From: an uncultured Duncaniella sp.
GTDB lineage: Bacteria > Bacteroidota > Bacteroidia > Bacteroidales > Muribaculaceae
Reading direction: 5' to 3'
Length of the DNA stretch: 55,672 nucleotides
Assembly: GCF_910577345.1 (NCBI RefSeq)
Contig: NZ_CAJTMT010000021.1
Coordinates: 1 to 55,672 of the forward strand
Shown: one piece after another, positions 25,311 to 33,522 of the stretch
Layout of the letters: each line of letters starts with the position of its first letter
Numbering within the stretch: position 1 is the stretch's first letter
The notes under the pieces: generated by a model
Database searches by the model: none
Seen by the model: the letters and a program-made list of their open reading frames with translations, nothing else
Told to the model about the DNA's origin: nothing
Translations under genes and position numbers: made by a program

Positions 25311-25434
25311 GATACAAAAGCACAAAAAGAGCATAAGCAACAAAAGATTATAATAAAGAATATGAGGATAATCCTCAGTCTTAAAGAAAACTTTATATCT
25401 TTTGTTTCTTATGCTCTTTTTGTGCTTTTGTATC
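25311..25434. repeat. Near-perfect long inverted repeat, family 1 copy
   Basis: The arms 25311-25348 and 25397-25434 pair over 38 bp with a single mismatch (GATACAAAAGCACAAAAAGA...). The middle holds a second small hairpin (TGAGGA-TAA-TCCTCA). It sits between the convergent PAP2 and cobC genes and is homologous to 1060-1185. Confidence 0.9.
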
Positions 25435-25489
25435 AACTAAATGAAATACTGAATCATGATAAAACTCCTCTTTAAATCAGAAATCCAAA

Positions 25490-26044
25490 TCACACCTCCA
25501 TCTCGACTATTTCGCCGTAGGTGGGTTGGGAGGCGAAGGCTTCGGTGTCGGACATGCCGCGGAGCGTGGCGAAGGCGTGGATGATGATTCCGCCGTGGGT
25601 GAAGATGGCGATTGTCGTGTTGGATAGTATCGGATTATCGTTGCTGAAATGCTTTGTCCGGAGGTCGGAGATGAAGTCAAGAAAGCGGGCGCGCTGCTGC
25701 ATGGAAGATTCGCCTCCGGTGGCGGGGACGTTGAGAAAATCGTCATACCAAAGCTGCAAACGCGAATCGGTGATTTCATCGTAACGCTTCATCTCCCAAT
25801 CGCCGAAGTTCATCTCCATAAGCCGCGAATCCAGTATAGGAGTATCATAGCCACAATACGCCGCTAACTTCAAGCAACGCGAAAGCGGACTCGAATAGAC
25901 CGCATCAAAACTGTATTTTTCCAGATTTCTCTTTACGATGACAGCTTCGTCAGGGAAACCACCGGCAAGGGGCACATCCGACTGCCCGTAGCATACGCCC
26001 CGTGGGACGGCAACTGAGGTGTGGCGTATGAACACAAGTTTCAT
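25490..26044 (-). CDS. cobC: Alpha-ribazole phosphatase (histidine phosphatase family)
   Basis: The 184-residue enzyme removes phosphate from alpha-ribazole-5-phosphate, or from cobalamin phosphate, at the end of nucleotide-loop assembly. The N-terminal motif is RHTSV with the phospho-accepting His8; the second catalytic His is in FTHGGII near 150. VYSSPLSRCLKLA (about 49-61) matches the family. Length is normal. It follows cobS on the same strand after 64 nt and is the last gene of cobU-cobT-cobS-cobC, which makes CobC more likely than a phosphoglycerate mutase. Confidence 0.9.
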   Translation of the reverse strand: MKLVFIRHTSVAVPRGVCYGQSDVPLAGGFPDEAVIVKRNLEKYSFDAVYSSPLSRCLKLAAYCGYDTPILDSRLMEMNFGDWEMKRYDEITDSRLQLWYDDFLNVPATGGESSMQQRARFLDFISDLRTKHFSNDNPILSNTTIAIFTHGGIIIHAFATLRGMSDTEAFASQPTYGEIVEMEV

Positions 26045-26108
26045 GTCCTAAATTACTTAAATATTGGTTGACGGCGCCATGTACGCTGATAATAAAAACA
26101 CCTGAACA

Positions 26109-26864
26109 TCAGCGACAATATGCTATCGCGGAAATAGCAATCAGCATTGAAAGTTCACAGATAAGGAATGTGGCCCCACAGCAATCACCGGTGTAGCCGC
26201 CGATTTTACGCCACATCATTGAAGCGAGAAAGAGTCCTGCAATCACCGGAGCTATGGCCGCGAATGCAAATAACGGATTGAGAGCGAGAAGCGGGAAGAG
26301 CGGCAACACTCCGCAGACAATCTGGAAAATCAGCTTCCCCCACCCCATGCGCGAGTAGGAAATACGGTTTTTAGCACCTTCAGGACGTGCATATTGCAGG
26401 AAATTTGTCAACTGCCCCGCACAAAGTTTCCCGAATGGATCAGCCGCAAAAATGGCGCAGGCAGCCACAAAAGGAGGAAACGATGCAAGCAGGCTTACGA
26501 GGAGAAGGAAGTAGAATATCAGCCCGATAACGCCGTAGGTCCCGATATGGGAATCCTTCATAACGGCAAGGATTTTTTCTTTTCCTCCACCGCAACCGAA
26601 GCCGTCGCAATAGTCGGCCAGACCGTCCTCATGGAGCGCACCGGTCAGAAGCACACGCACGAGCAGCGCACAGATGACTGCGGGAAAAGCCGGAAGAACA
26701 GTTCCGAAACCAATCAAGGCAAGAGCCGTCACACCTCCTGTCAGCCATCCGACCAAAGGCCAGAAAACAACAGCATCCGAATAATCCTCCTGCGACGGAC
26801 TCACCAAACGCCACAACGGCAGACGGGTGAAAAGAATGACAGCAGCAGCAAATTTTTTCATCAT
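26109..26864 (-). CDS. cobS: Adenosylcobinamide-GDP ribazoletransferase
   Basis: The 251-residue inner-membrane protein joins activated cobinamide to alpha-ribazole phosphate. The acidic metal-binding signature DGLADYCDGFGCGG (about 77-90) and the following KILAVMKDSHIGTYG are typical. Six or seven membrane segments are seen. Its ATG overlaps the last base of cobT's stop (26864), so translation is coupled. Confidence 0.95.
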   Translation of the reverse strand: MMKKFAAAVILFTRLPLWRLVSPSQEDYSDAVVFWPLVGWLTGGVTALALIGFGTVLPAFPAVICALLVRVLLTGALHEDGLADYCDGFGCGGGKEKILAVMKDSHIGTYGVIGLIFYFLLLVSLLASFPPFVAACAIFAADPFGKLCAGQLTNFLQYARPEGAKNRISYSRMGWGKLIFQIVCGVLPLFPLLALNPLFAFAAIAPVIAGLFLASMMWRKIGGYTGDCCGATFLICELSMLIAISAIAYCR

Positions 26865-27901
26865 CAGAAATACTTTGTGACGCTGACTTGGGCGAAGGTG
26901 TCCATGCGGGTGATCATGCGGACGGCGGATTCGATGATGGGATAGGCGCAGACGGCCCCCGATCCTTCGCCGAGACGGAGGTCGAGATGGAGGAGCGCTT
27001 TCACATCGAGGGCTTCGAGCATGAGTTTGTGGCCGCTTTCGTCGCCCTGATGTCCGAAGATGGCATAGTCAAGCACGGCGGGACAGAGTTTCGAGGCTGC
27101 AAGGATGCAACTCGTCATGATGAAACCGTCGACGATTATAATCATGCCAAGCTCGGCAGCACGGAGCATCGCACCGACGGCCATTACCATTTCGTAGCCT
27201 CCGAACCATGCCATTTTCGACTCGACCGAGCCGTCTCCCTTATAGCCATCGAGCGATGCGGAAAGCACATTGTACTTGTGGCTGATTCCGGCATTGTCAA
27301 GCCCGGCTCCGGCACCGATGCAGCGGTCGAGAGATATTCCGGTAAAGAGGTGCATCCACATTGATGAAGCCGACGTGTTGCCGCTACCCATTTCACCGAA
27401 GCTGACAATGTTGCAATCGGTAGTGGCATGGATTTCGTCCATCACCTCGGCTCCACGGCGGAGGCAAAGGTCAAATTCATCGGGAGTCATGGCCGCCTCA
27501 TGGCGGAAATTGCGGGTCGACTTGCGGACCTTTTTGTCGATAATGCCTCGACCGGCCGGAATATCATAGTCCACGCCTGCATCCACAAGGACGAGCTTGA
27601 ATCCGTGTTGCTCGCAGAGGAAATTGATTCCGGCACCACCTTTGGCAAAATGGCCGAGCTGCTGCCATGTCACTTCTTTCGGTGAAACACTGACACCCTC
27701 CTCGATGACACCGTGGTCGGCGGCGAAGAGGACATTGTGGGGTGAACGCAATTCGGGGGTGAGCGTCTGCTGGACGAGACAGATTTTAAGGGCAAGTTCC
27801 TCCAGACGGCCAAGCGAGCCTTTGGGTTTGGTAAGATTGTCGATTTTATCAATAATCTGCTGACGCAGAGCTGTGTTGACAGGGTGAATGTTGAAAGTCA
27901 T
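26864..27901 (-). CDS. cobT: Nicotinate-nucleotide-dimethylbenzimidazole phosphoribosyltransferase
   Basis: The 345-residue enzyme makes alpha-ribazole phosphate, the lower-ligand nucleotide, from nicotinate mononucleotide and a base. Seen are the N-terminal DNLTKPKGSLGRLEELA (about 21-37), FGEMGSGNTS in the middle and the C-terminal LRLGEGSGAV, whose Glu is the general base. Length is normal. It is coupled to cobS and lies 37 nt after cobU. The lower base used cannot be told from sequence. Confidence 0.95.
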   Translation of the reverse strand: MTFNIHPVNTALRQQIIDKIDNLTKPKGSLGRLEELALKICLVQQTLTPELRSPHNVLFAADHGVIEEGVSVSPKEVTWQQLGHFAKGGAGINFLCEQHGFKLVLVDAGVDYDIPAGRGIIDKKVRKSTRNFRHEAAMTPDEFDLCLRRGAEVMDEIHATTDCNIVSFGEMGSGNTSASSMWMHLFTGISLDRCIGAGAGLDNAGISHKYNVLSASLDGYKGDGSVESKMAWFGGYEMVMAVGAMLRAAELGMIIIVDGFIMTSCILAASKLCPAVLDYAIFGHQGDESGHKLMLEALDVKALLHLDLRLGEGSGAVCAYPIIESAVRMITRMDTFAQVSVTKYF

Positions 27902-27938
27902 GATTTAAGATTTGCTTTCCAATTAACCGGAATGATGA

Positions 27939-28466
27939 TTATGGACGCAGGGAAGCCTGCGGTTTTATTTTCACATCTATGCCTGACACAATAAGATGGA
28001 CTTCATCGGCTTTGGCTGCAACGTATTGGTTGATTGAACCTTGCAAGTCGGTGAAACGGCGCTGAAGAGCGTTTTCCGAAACTCCACCGAGGCCGATTTC
28101 ATTAGTGACCATGATGAGTGTGGCACCCGTGCGCCCAAGCGCATCCAACCGTGTGGTCATCTCATCCAATGCCGTCCCGACATTCTCGCCGGAAGCGAAA
28201 AACCAGTTTGTGGCCCAGAGAGTCACGCAGTCAAACACCACTACGTCGCCCTCACCGACGGCTACCTCATCAACGCGCAGAGGCTCCTCAAACGTTGTCC
28301 ACTGCGGACCGCGACGAGCCTTGTGGACATCCACGCGCCGACGGAATTCATCGTCAAACACCTGTGCAGTCGCAAGATAGACGGGATGATCGGTGAGTGA
28401 GAGCGCAAGGCGTTCGGCAAACATGCTCTTGCCCGACCGCTGCCCTCCTGTTATCATTATAAGCAT
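27939..28466 (-). CDS. cobU: Adenosylcobinamide kinase / guanylyltransferase
   Basis: The 175-residue bifunctional enzyme phosphorylates adenosylcobinamide and activates it with GMP. The P-loop GGQRSGKS is at 7-14, the motif VVFDCVTLWATNWF lies in the middle (about 84-97) and VTNEIGLGGVSENALQRRF (about 119-137) follows; all are CobU hallmarks. It is the first gene of the operon and has its own -7 box at 28500-28493. No cobalamin riboswitch is evident upstream. Confidence 0.94.
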   Translation of the reverse strand: MLIMITGGQRSGKSMFAERLALSLTDHPVYLATAQVFDDEFRRRVDVHKARRGPQWTTFEEPLRVDEVAVGEGDVVVFDCVTLWATNWFFASGENVGTALDEMTTRLDALGRTGATLIMVTNEIGLGGVSENALQRRFTDLQGSINQYVAAKADEVHLIVSGIDVKIKPQASLRP

Positions 28467-28492
28467 GATGCGAAAAAAGAGTGATTACCCTG

Positions 28493-28500
28493 CAAAATTA
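28493..28500 (-). promoter_or_regulatory. -7 promoter box of the cobU operon
   Basis: The minus strand reads TAATTTTG, about 27 nt upstream of the cobU start. The leader is therefore too short to hold a riboswitch. Confidence 0.6.
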
Positions 28501-28657
28501 CAAATTATTCAGAGAAAGTCACAACCGATTTTGCCATGCGCATCCACCAAGAGGCAATTTTATTTAATATTTAGAAAGGTCCTTATTGCAAACCAAATGT
28601 GACTACCGGAAGCAACGCTTATGTTTTCATAAAGATAGCAGACAGCGAGGTTTCATC

Positions 28658-28828
28658 TTATATGCAAACTGTTATCACTTTTTTTGCTTTTTCAACGGCT
28701 TCTTTCAACTTGCGAGTATTCTCAGCGCGCTGCTCCTTGCTGAGATTTTCGACTTCTTTCCTAAGACGTTCGAAGCGGATGGCGTCCTCACCTGTCAAAA
28801 TTGGGGTTTCTGCTATTGGTCTTGCCAT
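28658..28828 (-). CDS. Small antitoxin-like protein (MARPIAETPILTGEDA...)
   Basis: This 56-residue gene starts MARPIAETPILTGEDAIRFE and continues with a charged helix to ...KKVITVCI. The N-terminal pattern ARPIxETPxLxGxDAxRF is one I recall from small Bacteroidales proteins usually coded next to toxin-like genes (often GNAT-type), so an antitoxin role is inferred. Here no partner follows: the DNA downstream to 28467 has several stops in every frame on this strand, so the toxin may have been lost. A -7 box (TATCTTTG) lies at 28865-28858. Confidence 0.72.
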   Translation of the reverse strand: MARPIAETPILTGEDAIRFERLRKEVENLSKEQRAENTRKLKEAVEKAKKVITVCI

Positions 28829-28857
28829 AGTTATATTCCTTTTAACATATTGATTAA

Positions 28858-28865
28858 CAAAGATA
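28858..28865 (-). promoter_or_regulatory. -7 promoter box of the small antitoxin-like gene
   Basis: TATCTTTG on the minus strand gives a leader of about 23 nt before the ATG at 28828, and supports this short ORF as a real gene. Confidence 0.6.
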
Positions 28866-28947
28866 CAACAATTTTTCGAGTTATATGCCTTTCTGTTTAA
28901 GAAATCTTAGGCTTAACGTTGCATTGGAGATATAGATACCTGAAGCA

Positions 28948-30054
28948 TCAATCCTGCGCGGGAGTGGTTTGGGCGGCGCGGCGGGCGGCGAGCTGACGTT
29001 TGACGGCCTTGCGGTTGGCCATGATGTAGAATACACTGAAGATACCGGAGGCCACAAGGATGATGGCCTGGAAACTCCAGCAGACAATCGAATAGGCGGC
29101 ACCGTCGCTGTTGCTTATACCGAAGAGGCTAAGGGCAAACATGACGGCGATGTTCCACGGTCCGAGACCACCGTTGGAGGGGACGGCCATGCTGCACGAA
29201 CCGAACACGAAAACCACAAGTCCCGGGACAAGTCCGAGCGTATAGGATGAGTTCATCACCAGCTCACGGGTGAAAGGGAAGGCAAAGAAGCAGACGTATG
29301 TCTCGAAGAAATAGCAGATCCAGATACCAAGAGTAAGGATGAGATACAAACCTGTCCCCTTCATGTGAAAAAGCACTTTGAAGCCGTCCCAGATGCGGAG
29401 GATACTTGCATTGACACCTTTGACGAATTTAGTGTTGCGGAAATACAGGTCACCTGCGACCAAAAGTGCGACAACAACCACAAGAATCACCCACATAGCG
29501 CCATCGGTGGTGAAACGGTCAATGGCCTCTCCGAGTGGATAACGGTCGAGAAAGCGGTCGATGGCCGGATGGGCCACGACGACGGTGAGAATCATGATGA
29601 GAAGAATCATGATGCCGTCCGAGGCGCGGTCGCCAAGGTCAGTGCCGACTACAGTCGAGAGCTTGCAACCCTCGCGACGGGAGATGTAGACACAGCGCCA
29701 TGCCTCACCCAAAAACGGAAAGACGAGGTTGAGGGCGTAGGCACCGAAAATCGACACACTCTCAGCCGTTGCCGGAATACGCGGAATCCCTGCGGCACGC
29801 AACTGTATGCCCCAGCGGATGCCTCGGATGATATGGGAAAGGACGGTGATAGCCATCATTGCTACAATATAGCGCCAATCGACTCCCTGACGTATGATGG
29901 TCTCGACCTGATGAATGTTGACTTTATGAAAAAGCCATACGATAAGTCCGGCTGAAACGAGCAAGGGAATCAGATATTTAAGCACCCGGCTGACGATTGC
30001 AAACCTGTCATGGCGGGGCGAAGGAGCTGAAGATGTGGTGGATGTCGTCTGCAT
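28948..30054 (-). CDS. Lysylphosphatidylglycerol synthase TM-region (UPF0104) flippase-like protein
   Basis: The 368-residue inner-membrane protein has about eight hydrophobic segments and matches the LPG_synthase_TM/UPF0104 family (HIIRGIRWGIQLRAAG near 60-75, FGAYALNLVFPFLGEAWRCVYISRREG near 88-114, and VPSNGGLGPWN near 295). Family members flip or help transfer lipids; the stand-alone form has no synthase domain, so aminoacyl transfer is unlikely. The Ala/Arg-rich tail is cytosolic. It is divergent from ogt across the large family 3 repeat. Confidence 0.85.
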   Translation of the reverse strand: MQTTSTTSSAPSPRHDRFAIVSRVLKYLIPLLVSAGLIVWLFHKVNIHQVETIIRQGVDWRYIVAMMAITVLSHIIRGIRWGIQLRAAGIPRIPATAESVSIFGAYALNLVFPFLGEAWRCVYISRREGCKLSTVVGTDLGDRASDGIMILLIMILTVVVAHPAIDRFLDRYPLGEAIDRFTTDGAMWVILVVVVALLVAGDLYFRNTKFVKGVNASILRIWDGFKVLFHMKGTGLYLILTLGIWICYFFETYVCFFAFPFTRELVMNSSYTLGLVPGLVVFVFGSCSMAVPSNGGLGPWNIAVMFALSLFGISNSDGAAYSIVCWSFQAIILVASGIFSVFYIMANRKAVKRQLAARRAAQTTPAQD

Positions 30055-30104
30055 GAAAATTTAACAAACTCGCGGGAGGGAAGGTTGTTGCCTTGAGGGA
30101 TTTC

Positions 30105-30410
30105 TTTACAGTATAGAGATTTTTCGTTAGTCTATCCCTTACAGTATAGAGATTTTTTTAGTATAGAGATTAAAGTATAGAGTATAGATAATAGTTTTGA
30201 GGATTTGGACGTTGATTTTTAGAGGAGGAGTCCGTGGACCTACCCATCCTCCCAAAACTATTATCTATACTCTATACTTTAATCTCTATACTGTAGGGGA
30301 TAGACTAACGAAAAATCTCTATACTGTAAAGGAGCGATTAAAGAAATATCTATACTCTATACTTTAATCTCTATACTGTAAGGGATAGACTAACGAAAAA
30401 CTGTAAAGAA
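30105..30410. repeat. Very large nested inverted and direct repeat, family 3 (GTATAGAGAT type)
   Basis: The left arm 30105-30204 and right arm 30246-30330 are reverse complements over about 85 bp with one indel of about 15 nt. A third, direct copy of most of the right arm follows at about 30348-30410. All are built from units like CTCTATACTTTAATCTCTAT. It fills the gap between the divergent flippase and ogt genes; a related copy is at 38772-38830. Confidence 0.92.
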
Positions 30411-30417
30411 TCAACTA

Positions 30418-31080
30418 ATGAAAAAAATATACACCATGTCATATCTGTCGCCTTGCGGGGAGATGCTGTTGGGCGAGTTTGAGGGGAAGCTGTGTCTGTG
30501 TGAATGGCTTTCCGGGAAGAGCAATGAGAGCATTCACCGTCGGCTATGCCGATTGCTGAATGCTCAATTCGTGGATGCGCCTGCGGGGAGAAACATGAGT
30601 TCGGAAATGACGGAACTTGCTCCTGCCATGAGCAACCGATGTTCGGAAACCGATGAGGTTAATCATATAGGTAAGGGTTCGGAACCGGCAAGCTCCGGCT
30701 GCTGCGATGTGGGGTCGGGAGGGTACTCAGGGGTAATTGAGAAGGCTGCGTTGCAACTTGACGAGTATTTCGACGGGACAAGGAGGAGTTTTGACATTCC
30801 ACTCCTTTTTGTCGGGACGGAGTTTCAGAAGCGTGTGTGGAATGAGCTGCTGACAATCCCCTACGCCACTCCCCTATCCTACGGCGAGCTTGCCCGACGC
30901 ATCGGTATGCCGTCGGCTGTGCGCGCGGTTGCGAATGCCAACGGTGCGAATGCCATTTCAATTTTTGTCCCCTGCCACCGTATCATCGGCACCGACCGTA
31001 GCCTGACGGGCTACGGTGGCGGACTGGCCGCCAAACGACATCTGTTGGATGTTGAGGGGATAGCATATCGGGAGCAGTAG
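30418..31080 (+). CDS. ogt: Methylated-DNA-protein cysteine methyltransferase
   Basis: The 220-residue suicide repair enzyme takes the methyl group from O6-methylguanine. The C-terminal domain carries the active-site PCHRI with Cys186, preceded by the helix-turn-helix and arginine finger (YGELARRIGMPSAVRAVANANGANAI) and followed by GYGGGLAAKRHLLDVEG. An extra low-complexity insert lies at about 52-104 between the N- and C-terminal domains, making it about 45 residues longer than usual. It starts 7 nt after the large repeat, which must therefore contain or displace its promoter. Confidence 0.92.
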   Translation: MKKIYTMSYLSPCGEMLLGEFEGKLCLCEWLSGKSNESIHRRLCRLLNAQFVDAPAGRNMSSEMTELAPAMSNRCSETDEVNHIGKGSEPASSGCCDVGSGGYSGVIEKAALQLDEYFDGTRRSFDIPLLFVGTEFQKRVWNELLTIPYATPLSYGELARRIGMPSAVRAVANANGANAISIFVPCHRIIGTDRSLTGYGGGLAAKRHLLDVEGIAYREQ

Positions 31081-31120
31081 CCAGTCAACGCTGTTTGGCA
31101 GGGAGATTTTGTAGAGCTAT

Positions 31121-31228
31121 CCGGCAATAATATTTTGCATAGCCATCGGGCATAGTATTTTGAACGGTCATCCGGCAATAGTATTTTGAACGGTCATCCG
31201 GCATACGCGCTACAGCGCGTCCCTACAA
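31121..31228. repeat. Tandem 26-bp repeats ending in a GCGC palindrome, family 4
   Basis: About three units of CCGGCAATAGTATTTTGAAC plus GGTCAT lead into a 28-bp unit (31201-31228, core ACGCGCTACAGCGCGT) that recurs exactly at 38853-38880 (inverted) and 38996-39023. It lies in the gap between ogt and the convergent glyoxalase gene. Confidence 0.88.
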
Positions 31229-31264
31229 GGACTGACCGAAAGCGATTTGTCGGCGGGGTTGCTG

Positions 31265-31651
31265 TCAGAATTTGGGGCGGAGGAGTTCGATCCAGTAGCC
31301 GTCGGGGTCTTCGATGAAATAAATGCCCATAGCAGGGTTCTCGTAGCAGACCACTCCCATTTCCTTATGGTAGGCAAGCAGTTTGTCGTAGTCCTGACCT
31401 GCGCTCAGACGCATGGCAAGGTGCGTTTCGTTCTCACCGAGATCGTAGGCTTGAGGATGGTCGCGCATACAGGTGATTTCGAGCCGGAAGGAGGTCTCAC
31501 CGTCGCCAAGATAGGTTATCGTAAACGCTCCGTCAGGGCCGTCGATATGCCCCACCTCCTTCAAGCCAAGCGCATCACTGTAGAATTTCAACGACCTGTC
31601 GCGGTCCGCCACATTGATATTATAGTGGTCAAAATGAAGTTTGAAGTCCAT
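31265..31651 (-). CDS. gloA: Lactoylglutathione lyase-like protein (VOC family)
   Basis: The 128-residue protein is a single vicinal-oxygen-chelate domain: FDHYNINVADRDRSLKFYSDALGL at the start, LEITCMRDH in the middle and FIEDPDGYWIELL at the end. The metal ligands His, Glu and Glu are at the expected places. Glyoxalase I converts the methylglyoxal-thiol adduct; since Bacteroidetes generally lack glutathione the true thiol may differ. It is a single gene facing ogt. Confidence 0.87.
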   Translation of the reverse strand: MDFKLHFDHYNINVADRDRSLKFYSDALGLKEVGHIDGPDGAFTITYLGDGETSFRLEITCMRDHPQAYDLGENETHLAMRLSAGQDYDKLLAYHKEMGVVCYENPAMGIYFIEDPDGYWIELLRPKF

Positions 31652-31817
31652 GATTGTGTTGTGGTTTTAATTTTATTCTAACTTATATCTAAATGCAATC
31701 CGTTAGGCACATATACCTAATTAACTATACTTGCCGAATGGCACAAAGGTTCACCGCTGCTTGAAAATATCCGGTTAAAAATATTCCGGACTTCCTGCCA
31801 TGCAGACATGACAAATA

Positions 31818-31860
31818 AAAAAATATCCCTGCGCCGATTGTTTTCGGTGCAGGGATAAAT
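31818..31860 (-). terminator. Terminator downstream of the susC/susD pair
   Basis: Arms 31824-31837 (TATCCCTGCGCCGA) and 31844-31857 pair with one G-T. On the minus strand the stem is followed by a T-rich run, so it ends the SusCD transcript. The region between gloA and susD (31652-31887) holds nothing else notable. Confidence 0.75.
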
Positions 31861-31887
31861 GAATTGGTTGCAATCAAAGGAATTCTA

Positions 31888-33507
31888 TCAAATTCCTGTA
31901 ATCGGCGTATAAAGATCTGCGAAATTGGGATTATTCCAGCCTTGGATAGCCTTGTTGTTATTGCCTTCAGAGCGGATGATTACCATATTCATCCATGCAG
32001 GACGGCCATTTGTGTTATAGCGGAAATCCTGACGCCAGTTAGTGCCGGCATAAGCACGAGTCACTGAGTAGTTGAGACGCTTGATGTCGAAAAGGCTCTG
32101 ACCTTCGCCCCAAAGCTCAACTCGCTTCTGGAATACAATCTCTTCAATTATAGCATCCTGATCGGCAGCTTCGCAAGTGTATTCGGGGTCACGGTATGTC
32201 TTCATGAATTTTTCAACTTCAGCTTTGCCTTGGGCTGCATTCGTATGGGCAAGAGCCTCAGCATAGATGAAATACATTTCCTCGACACGCATGAGAGGCA
32301 CTGCGGTTGCAGAACCAACCGACGGTTCCATGTAGTTGCCTTCACCGGGACGGAATTTCACTGCGACAAGAGGACGGACACTAATCGCGGGATTGCAATA
32401 TGAAACCTTGTCGGCAAGTTCACTTCCGGCAGGAGCAACCCATGAAAGCTTACGGAAATCGGTATCTGAAATGCGGGCATACATTCCTGCGTCGATCATC
32501 GGGAAGGCACCGGCTCCGGCATAACCGTAGGCAGCTTCCGAACTCAACATAGAGGTCCAGTTACATATACCGGTGATGACCGCATCATTCTCTTTCTCAA
32601 ATTTCATACCCCACATCCAAGACGTGTTGTTGAGAGTATTGAATCCGGAGGCAGGATCCGTCCATGCAGCCTCGCTCAACGGTGTACGTCCGCTTGTTGA
32701 GATTGCGAGGTCCGCATATTCGGCAGCCTTGGCATAATTCTCATCCCACATATAGAGACGTGCGAGAAGACCATAGACACAAGCCTCATTCGGAAGAGTG
32801 CGCTCGGTGAAAGTCGAATATTTGATATTCTCGGCGGCGTAGGTGAGGTCAGAAAGGATGAAATCAAACATTTCCTTATGTGTGGCACGGGGATTATTTC
32901 GTGCATCCTCCTCAGTGGTCTCCTCGGTCACGATGGGCACCGTAAGGTTGAGCACATCGTTACCATCGTCAGTAACACTTGAAGTCACCTCATTGGGGAG
33001 GAATTCAAACCAACGTGCGAGATCGAGATAAAGCATGGCACGGAAAGCCATCGCAACCGAACGGGCACCGCGTGCAGTCTGATTCTCGGATTCAAGCTCA
33101 TAGCTTTTGGCAGCGATATTGGTTGAAAGAATCTGCTTGTAATAATAGTTCCAGATAAGCTGCGTATAGGCAAGATTATCCGTGACATAAGCCTCACCCC
33201 AAAGGCTGTAACGGTCAAGACCTGTAGCCGGTTTGGGCATATCGCCGGTCATACAGTCACGCACATGCATGAACGATGAATAGCCGAAGTCAATGTGGGA
33301 TGTCGAACCCGGATAGTAACCGCTGGTATCGAAATTAGGCATGAAACCGGGCATGGCGTAAATGCCTGATTCCGCAGCCTTGATTGAAGAGTCAAGCTGC
33401 TCCTGGCTCACCGAGCTTGTCGGTTCCACCTCGTCGATACAACCGGTAAGAGTAAATCCGGCAGATGCGAGAGCAACGACAAAAGTCGATTTTAATATAT
33501 TTTTCAT
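31888..33507 (-). CDS. SusD/RagB-family glycan-binding lipoprotein
   Basis: The 539-residue surface lipoprotein has a signal peptide ending in the lipobox LTGC (Cys23). Helical TPR-like repeats and the family C-terminus (FQKRVELWGEGQSLFDIKRLN near 455-475) follow. It would lie over the SusC pore as the lid that captures an oligosaccharide or other large nutrient. It starts 15 nt after susC and is co-transcribed with it. No glycoside hydrolase, sulfatase or peptidase gene is adjacent, so the ligand cannot be inferred. Confidence 0.94.
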   Translation of the reverse strand: MKNILKSTFVVALASAGFTLTGCIDEVEPTSSVSQEQLDSSIKAAESGIYAMPGFMPNFDTSGYYPGSTSHIDFGYSSFMHVRDCMTGDMPKPATGLDRYSLWGEAYVTDNLAYTQLIWNYYYKQILSTNIAAKSYELESENQTARGARSVAMAFRAMLYLDLARWFEFLPNEVTSSVTDDGNDVLNLTVPIVTEETTEEDARNNPRATHKEMFDFILSDLTYAAENIKYSTFTERTLPNEACVYGLLARLYMWDENYAKAAEYADLAISTSGRTPLSEAAWTDPASGFNTLNNTSWMWGMKFEKENDAVITGICNWTSMLSSEAAYGYAGAGAFPMIDAGMYARISDTDFRKLSWVAPAGSELADKVSYCNPAISVRPLVAVKFRPGEGNYMEPSVGSATAVPLMRVEEMYFIYAEALAHTNAAQGKAEVEKFMKTYRDPEYTCEAADQDAIIEEIVFQKRVELWGEGQSLFDIKRLNYSVTRAYAGTNWRQDFRYNTNGRPAWMNMVIIRSEGNNNKAIQGWNNPNFADLYTPITGI

Positions 33508-33522
33508 TGTTAGTCTGTGGAT

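Noticed and set aside
28467..28657. Possible cobalamin riboswitch or toxin gene upstream of cobU
   Set aside because: The cobU promoter lies at 28500-28493, leaving about 20 nt of leader. No B12-box-like sequence is seen and all frames contain stops.
28586..28900. Plus-strand 104-residue ORF between cobU and the flippase gene
   Set aside because: The minus strand of the same DNA encodes the 56-residue antitoxin-like protein with a promoter and a typical start, so the plus frame is a shadow.
29365..29955. Plus-strand 196-residue ORF opposite the flippase-like gene
   Set aside because: It is antisense to a clear membrane protein and has no start context, motif or promoter.
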